A stretch of DNA of 64,000 nucleotides from Hetaerina americana. Taxonomy: Eukaryota; Arthropoda; Insecta; Odonata; Calopterygidae. A model generated the notes under the pieces. It did not search any database. It saw only the letters and a program-made list of their open reading frames with translations, and was not told the DNA's origin. Shown piece by piece: positions 57,870 to 64,000 of this stretch (its first letter is position 1; each line of letters begins with the position of its first letter). The DNA lies in contig JAKTNV010000004.1 in NCBI GenBank assembly GCA_022747635.1, positions 21,893,469-21,957,468 on the forward strand, read 5' to 3'. A program made the translations under genes and the position numbers.

Positions 57870-59195
57870 GTTTGATAAATTAAAACTAGAAATGCATTCA
57901 GTAATGATGTCGGAATATTGATTTTATAGTTTTTAATCGACGGGGGCAACTAAAAGTCCTCAGATTTGAGTTAAGGTAGCTATTCATTAGGATAAGCGAT
58001 GAATCCCAGGGAGCGCTAGATCATTTTGCGCGTGAAAATTGGAGACGATGCCGTTGCATGGTAACTAGCTTTCCGACCTCATGTTATAAATAATTCGCTT
58101 CAATTTGTTACAGAAATGTGCTTTCCTTCTATTGCGAGTCCATGAACCTGGTGAGCGACCATGCTCATCGGATAAGGAGCAAGTAATATACCACTTGAAC
58201 GTAGGTTTTGGATATTATGTGTCTCATTTCACTCAAATTGCCTGTTCTCCTTCTTCATCTCCAGCAACAAACCCTATCTTAAGTTACATCATTTTTTATC
58301 CTTACATTTTCATTCCAAACTGACCTAGCTACCATTTTAATTTACCTTCGCATGCACTTCGCACCTCGTACATCTGCTTCTATTCCCCAAAATTTCATAC
58401 TCTTCTTTATTGGTCTTCTTCCCACTCATTTCTAAATACTTCCATCGCAAAGCACAATTTCACCATAATACCCTTACCTGACTGGGCTTCGTAACAGTAC
58501 TACAATAACCCTTCTTCCTTCGACATGTTTTAGGTATTCTTCCTATTGCGACCTTCTTAAGTTGGTCTACCCAACACTTGCGTGGACGTCCTACAGATAC
58601 TCTTCCTCTCCCTCTATGCTTTCATATTTATTTGGGTTATTCTCTCTTCATCCATTCGTTCTTCATGCCATCTCTATTCTCACATCGTTTTCCCCATCGA
58701 CTTCTTGTGCCCAGTCCATATGTCCTTTTCTGTCCATTGGATTATACCCAACAGCTCTTTTCAAACATTAAATTTCGCTCGTTAACTTTGTCCATTCGCT
58801 TATCTAAAATTCTAATTCTCGCTTACGTTTATTTCACCATAAATTACCACTCATGTTATAAAATTTTATCACGGTTCTCATACTTAAAATCGTTCAACAT
58901 AACATACTGAAGATACGCAAGCATGTTTCACATTGAACCATCGTTAAAATTTTCAAAATGCCTTTTTTTTAGAGAGACCGTACCGTCGTTTTTTACGCTT
59001 TACAAACGATGTTTTAGGAAATGACATTTTTCACATAATAAGTCTTATTTTCGTGCAGAATTCTAGCTAAGCACTAGATAGCGTTCATTTTACTTTAATT
59101 TAAGCTTGTCATTTCACCCTTAAAAATTTAATATTTAGCTGAAAGCCAGTATGATGTTAGATTAATGACTGAACTATTTTTTATTTTCTTAGAAT
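57870..59195. other. AT-rich DNA with pyrimidine bias
   Basis: No gene is seen. At 58240-58780 the plus strand is C- and T-rich, giving three overlapping frames (67-110 codons) without a known domain. Confidence 0.45.
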
Positions 59196-59201
59196 ACTTT
59201 T

Positions 59202-59430
59202 ACTTCATGATGAGGGTAAAAAATAAATCTCACGACCATGGTTTGGATGCCGCGCAACACCGTCAGGTGATGATGATGTACAACAATGAAACCATGGTCG
59301 TGATTTATTAAATCTTTGTGTGGAGATGCAAAAGTTCTTTTCTACCCTCACCATGAAGGCATTCCACAAAGTGAAACCTGAAACTGTAATGTCTACTTTT
59401 ACTTCCATTTTGAAAAACACAACCGTTTGA
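59202..59430 (+). mobile_element. Degraded palindrome with conserved coding tail (copy 3)
   Basis: Inner arms 59221-59244 and 59289-59310 are reverse complements with a 2-base indel (CACGACCATGGTTT against AAACCATGGTCGTG). Outer arms 59202-59221 and 59339-59358 (CATGATGAGGGTA against TACCCTCACCATG) extend the symmetry, with extra sequence inserted in the right half. The plus strand is open through the right half (CVEMQKFFSTLTM) and into KAFHKVKPETVMSTF, ending at a stop at 59428-59430. The FHKVKPETV tail is nearly identical to that of copy 2 and related to copy 1. It is the oldest-looking of the three. Confidence 0.65.
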
Positions 59431-59434
59431 CGCT

Positions 59435-59825
59435 TACAATAAAATTCGTCTTCGGTAAAATTGGGCCAAAACATATACCCTACGGAGTTCTTAGATTTCT
59501 AAGAATATTAGGAACGACGGGATAAGTTACGGTGGAATGAGATTAGCTGTCGAAATAGAAAGTCAGTCGAAGTAAGGAGTATGGGACAGGAGATTATAGA
59601 AGGGATAATAACGAAACATTTATTTTTATATGCTCTTCGCTCAAATGCTGTCGGATTTTGACAAGATGCAGTTTCAGGAGCAGAGATGGGCGGGACTAGG
59701 GACTTAATAATGCGAGCATCAGTTTCCATCCAGGAATAGAACCGACCTGTCATGTCCTGCAGCATACTCTGAAATTCCTACAGAGATCTTCGATCAAGTT
59801 CACTCCACTGCCACCCATCATTCTC
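59435..59825. other. Mixed spacer
   Basis: No gene is seen. The minus-strand 85-codon frame at 59508-59765 has no recognised domain. Confidence 0.45.
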
Positions 59826-59829
59826 TTCT

Positions 59830-60190
59830 TGTCTTTCTCCGAAACTAACCATCCGTGAGAGGCGGACTCCCCCACCTCACCGAAGAGTGTAAACCCTCTC
59901 CCTCTATCCCCCCGCCGATCTCATTCATCTCCCATTTTGCATCCTCAAACCCCCTTTCAGGCATCCCTGTTGCCAACCCTCGCCCTCGCTCCCCTATCTC
60001 CGCCGCCCCGTTCTCAGCGAGCACCAGCCAAAAATAATAATCCGTCGTCGCATTTTTTTCTCCATTTCAACTCGCCCACTCTTCTGAAGATCAGCCTCCC
60101 CTTCCCGACCACCACTACCCTCCCGTCCCTATGGAGATTAGTCAAGCCCGTGGAATAATTGACCCCGTCGATTTCTGTACGTAGTTCGCG
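59830..60190. other. Pyrimidine-biased GC-richer island
   Basis: The plus strand is C-rich and pyrimidine-biased (CCCTCTATCCCCCCGCCGAT near 59900). Overlapping 60- and 73-codon frames are proline/serine-rich and probably compositional. Confidence 0.4.
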
Positions 60191-60194
60191 GCAT

Positions 60195-63100
60195 TCTTTT
60201 AAGGTATGGCCGTATGCACCATTCTTTTTTATCCTCTATTTGATTCACTCTGGCGGAAGAGGAGTGAGGAATCGATTAAAAATCTCGCCGTTCATTCTAT
60301 GAAACCTTGAAAGAAAGGCAGCGTATGGTTAAGGATCGTAATTAGGACAAAAAATTATTCCAGCTAATGAAGAACTAAAGCCAAGTCTTTCTCGTTGTGA
60401 GCTAAACGCGCTCAAGGAATTCTTTTCACTTTGAGAAATATTTTTGGTAGGCTTTTGTGAGGCATGCGAGTTGAAAGTAGGTGATCTCAAAAGCCGTAAT
60501 GCTGAGCAAGCAGCCGGAAATTATAAGATATTTTGGGAATCAGAATATTTTTAAAGTAAGGTAAAGTTATGGAAATTTATAGATGGAAGGAAGTTCGCGT
60601 AACTTCTAAGGACATGAAGTTAAATTGGCTCGTTGCCTCTAATTCTAAATGTTGTATGAATCACACTATCTGGAATTAATCATCAAAATTTTTTATTCCT
60701 CTTTTCATTCCACTTGTTGAGATAAGATAATACGTTTTATGAAAAAGAATAGAAAATAACTAAATTATAACAATGCAACAATTTCCTAGGTTAAAAATCA
60801 TCCGCCTTGACGGGGATTTCTCAGAATTTAGCTCAATAATGTTAAGTAGCTTATTTTAAGTTTGCTGCAATCGTGTGATAGAGTTAGGCGTCATACTTTC
60901 CATGGTTATTCATAAATTTAAAGTTCAAAGTGAAGCAAAATTTCTTCTTCAAAAAACTTTCAAATTCGTACACTTTTAAATCGATAGGACTAAAGCATAC
61001 TTGGAAGAAGAGAGAAGAATGGCATTACGAAGAAATACGAAAATTCGTTTACTAATTTCTCTCTAACTAATATTCGACCCGTAGACATCCACACTTGTAT
61101 AAATAGCCCTCTACTTTTTATTTAATCTGATGATATCTAACTTTCACTTCATATTTTTTCAAGTGTCTCTGGGTATTTTTACATCTATGTCACATTGATC
61201 CGAACCGTACATCTCAAGAGGTCAAAATTCATTAATTCCTCTCGTCAGTCATTCAATCCACTCTCTCATTCCATTACAATCAGACTGACGGCATTTATTG
61301 GTTTAATATAGATTTTCTTTGCTAAGAGATTTTTCAAAAGCCTACAATCTCAGTCCAACACCTTGATGCAGAACGTGAAAGTAAATTCAAAGGAACAGCG
61401 ACTTTTAACCTCATTTTTTTAAAGATTAAGGCCGTTAGACGATGATAAATGTTTCAGCCTCGATATCCTCTAGGCTTTCCTTACCTGCTATTCGATAGCC
61501 GATATAAGCTTCTGAGCTAAAATAACTTTGCATTCCGTTCTCTTCATTCAAAACCCTAAGTGAAACTTTCTGCCTTAAGACAGCTTACATAAAGTTAAGG
61601 GAGGAGAATGTGGGCTCCACGTCACAATCTTGCGAAGCTTCAAGGATCAAGAATTAACAGGCAGGAGCGAAAATTCGTGCTGTGATTTCGACGTGTGAAT
61701 AGAATACCCACAACCTGCCACTCTCAACAGGGCCTGTCAATCAATATTCTTGTTAGAAGCAGTCGATCCATCACATTAATCAATGACTAACATTTAGACG
61801 TGACTTTAGGGGTGAACTTTTTCGATGGGGAAAATTATGATATTGATAGATAAACAAAACAAGTTAATTAATATTGCTCACATATTTTCTAGCTATTGCG
61901 ATTCCCATTCATCACACAGAGGTGATGAATGACTGTCACACATTTGAGTATTCACTTGCGAGGCTTTACCTGCAACACCTCAAGACTAGTGATTTAAAAC
62001 CTTAAAGTAAACACGTAAGTAGTAACGTGAGTCTTCACTCCTGAATGTCTTTTGCTTAAATGTGCATTAAATCATCATCATTCAGTCTATAGTTCAAATT
62101 AGGAAGCGTATTTGAAAGCTAAAACACCGTGTCAATACATAACTAATCAGTTCATAGTAAAATTTCTTAATTTTATTTGAAATTAACGAATGAGAAGCCT
62201 TTTTGGAGTAATTCATTACTGTAATATCGGATCCTGCACGATAATAATATAATTTTTCCTCTAACGTTTTACTTTTTCGGGATGATTCGCTTCCAAATTG
62301 TTTTTGCATGGATTCATTTCTCGAAATCGCCTGCAACATGCTAAGCTTTTCATTTGAGATGTACTCCCAATATGCGTCACTGACCGAGAATGAAATCATG
62401 ATTGGACACCAACAACCGTAATTTACATTGTAATAATGAACGAGGTGTCACTGCTTAGGTGCCGATTCATACATTTCTAATTGCAGCTTCGTAGCTCTTC
62501 CACTTACTTTTTATACCTTCTATTTCTTTCTGCCTAAATCTTCCTCTCTTTGTCCAGCCTCTTTTGTGTTCTCTTTCCCTCTCTGTACCCAAAATATTTA
62601 TCACACCCTCCTCCATTTCTGATGATGGCTCTAGACATTGTAGTTCACCAAGTTCGAGGCAGAATGAAATATTTCTTTGGAAAATAAGGACGAATAATCA
62701 GTTTTATTCGAAATAACTGCATTAAAGGCAATCAATCAATATTTTTTGATTTTTTTATCTCACAGATATATGTTTCGATGCCAAAGTTTTCGAAAGTCCT
62801 CATAAAAACTCATGCACCGCGCGCTGACATTTTGAAGGAATCGAAAGGCGGGGATATTTCATTTTGTTCGATTATTTACGAAGCTAGTTGTCACCGTTTC
62901 AATTTTTTTTGCTAGAATCAAGGAAACTCAACATAATTTAGGAATATACATGAATTACTGATTTCAGAAAGATTTTTATCACGAGACCAGCTCAACATCG
63001 TATCTAAACCCAGACTGGTTATCCGGTTAATCCGGTGACTACATCATGCCTATGGTAAACCAATTGTCACTGATTGCAATCCCGTATTGTGGATGAACGC

Positions 63101-63350
63101 TGAGTAAACTCTGGTTGAATAAACTCTGGGAAAACTGAGGTTCTAAAAGAGGTTTATCCGGAATTCATGTTCGACCAACCATCAGTCGTAATAGCGAGAG
63201 GGAGATGTTATTGCTCTCATTACGCTAGACCTCTAGCTTTTGCTATTCAAAAAAAAATGCACGTCCTCAGTAAAATATAAAAGTCAAATGAATGTCAAAA
63301 AAGAGCTATCTGCGAGTGAGAATCGTGTCTGTAGTGACACATAACGGAAT
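60195..63350. other. AT-rich DNA, no gene seen
   Basis: Three kilobases with almost no open frames (one of 101 codons on the minus strand at 62094-62399, unrecognised). No repeat is named. Confidence 0.5.
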
Positions 63351-63354
63351 GGAG

Positions 63355-63680
63355 GAAGTTTTTCACGTCGTTGAGGACTGACTTGCCTCCGCCTCTCAAC
63401 TTTTTTTCCCGGAGTTCTTCCTCGTCACCGAACGCCAACGACGACGCGTCCCGTACCACCCTTTGGGGATACCGTCCGCATTCCCTCGCTCTCTTAACCT
63501 GATACCCTCACCCACCCTCGCACTCCCGTCTACCTCGCACTTGGGGCGGCAAAAAAATAAGGGCCCTCCTTCAGCGATCGAAAGGAGATGATTTCCGAAG
63601 GAGGAGATTTGATTGCATCATCCCCTCTCCCACGGGCCGTCGTCGACGAAAATGCTGACGACTGACATCCATACCACATA
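63355..63680. other. GC-richer island
   Basis: A CpG-containing, pyrimidine-biased block (CCAACGACGACGCGTCCCGT near 63432), similar in texture to the other islands. No frame of note. Confidence 0.35.
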
Positions 63681-63684
63681 TGTA

Positions 63685-64000
63685 CGCAGGTAAATATCTA
63701 CCGCACCCACTCACATTTTACATTTCGAGAAATTTCGACATCCTTAAAAGCCACCCATACACTAATCAGGGGTGTAGTCAGACATTTGTTGACTGACGTA
63801 GATTGTTCGTACGATTCCTTAAAGTCAGAGGTTTGGTGAACTGCGCGATCCGTAATGTTAGCCAAAATTCCAACCTTTATTTTTAATGAACCATTATAAT
63901 ACACTAATTCTCGAGTCACCTTCACTGTAGTTCCTCGTAGTTATTGTCATTGTCGAGACACTTGCTCAATCTATGTGGTGTGAACTTATGTATGCCCGTA
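63685..64000. other. Right edge, nothing recognised
   Basis: AT-rich, with one 75-codon minus-strand frame (63698-63925) of no known family. Confidence 0.45.

Overview
This window looks like non-coding or repeat-rich nuclear DNA from an arthropod, most probably an insect. The evidence is a long AT-rich background without open reading frames, three decayed mariner (DD34D, Tc1/mariner superfamily) transposons, several tRNA-derived SINEs with recognisable A and B boxes, the tail of a non-LTR retrotransposon, and long (TA)n microsatellites. The species cannot be fixed from the sequence. I found no convincing host protein-coding exon, rRNA or functional tRNA gene. The longest open frames (up to 228 codons) lie in GC-rich low-complexity islands, overlap other open frames and match no family I know. 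The stretch is best read as a gene desert or the inside of very large introns.

Layout. 1-2.4 kb is plain AT-rich sequence. At 2.4-3.3 kb lies an internally deleted mariner with both inverted ends and TA flanks. A purine-rich island sits at 3.6-4.2 kb. At 5.6-6.7 kb a second, nearly complete mariner reads on the minus strand; it has one premature stop and one single-base frameshift, and its 5' end is replaced by a (TA)n array. A perfect 42-bp palindrome with a short coding tail is at 7.5-7.7 kb. A third, badly decayed mariner is at 22.7-23.4 kb. Palindromes related by their coding tail occur again at 26.8 and 59.2 kb, and a further palindromic repeat lies at 52.2 kb. SINE copies are at 22.1, 32.2, 34.1, 36.7, 49.9 and 50.5 kb, and a decayed LINE 3' end is at 39.5 kb.

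About sixteen GC-rich islands of 0.3-1 kb, many with strongly strand-asymmetric purine or pyrimidine runs (GGGAGG, GAGAGA, CCCTCC), are spaced a few kilobases apart from 3.6 kb to the right end. They are the most gene-like-looking parts by composition but carry no recognisable protein. They may be regulatory DNA, or simply a compositional property of this genome.

The most interesting signal is the three-member palindrome family. In each copy the right half of the palindrome is open in one frame and runs straight into a short conserved peptide tail (FHKV or FHEV, then PETI or similar) and a stop codon. A Penelope-like or other retroelement terminus is possible but unproven. A strong CTCF-like site at 25.09 kb is a second candidate. 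I do not see a complete novel gene system.
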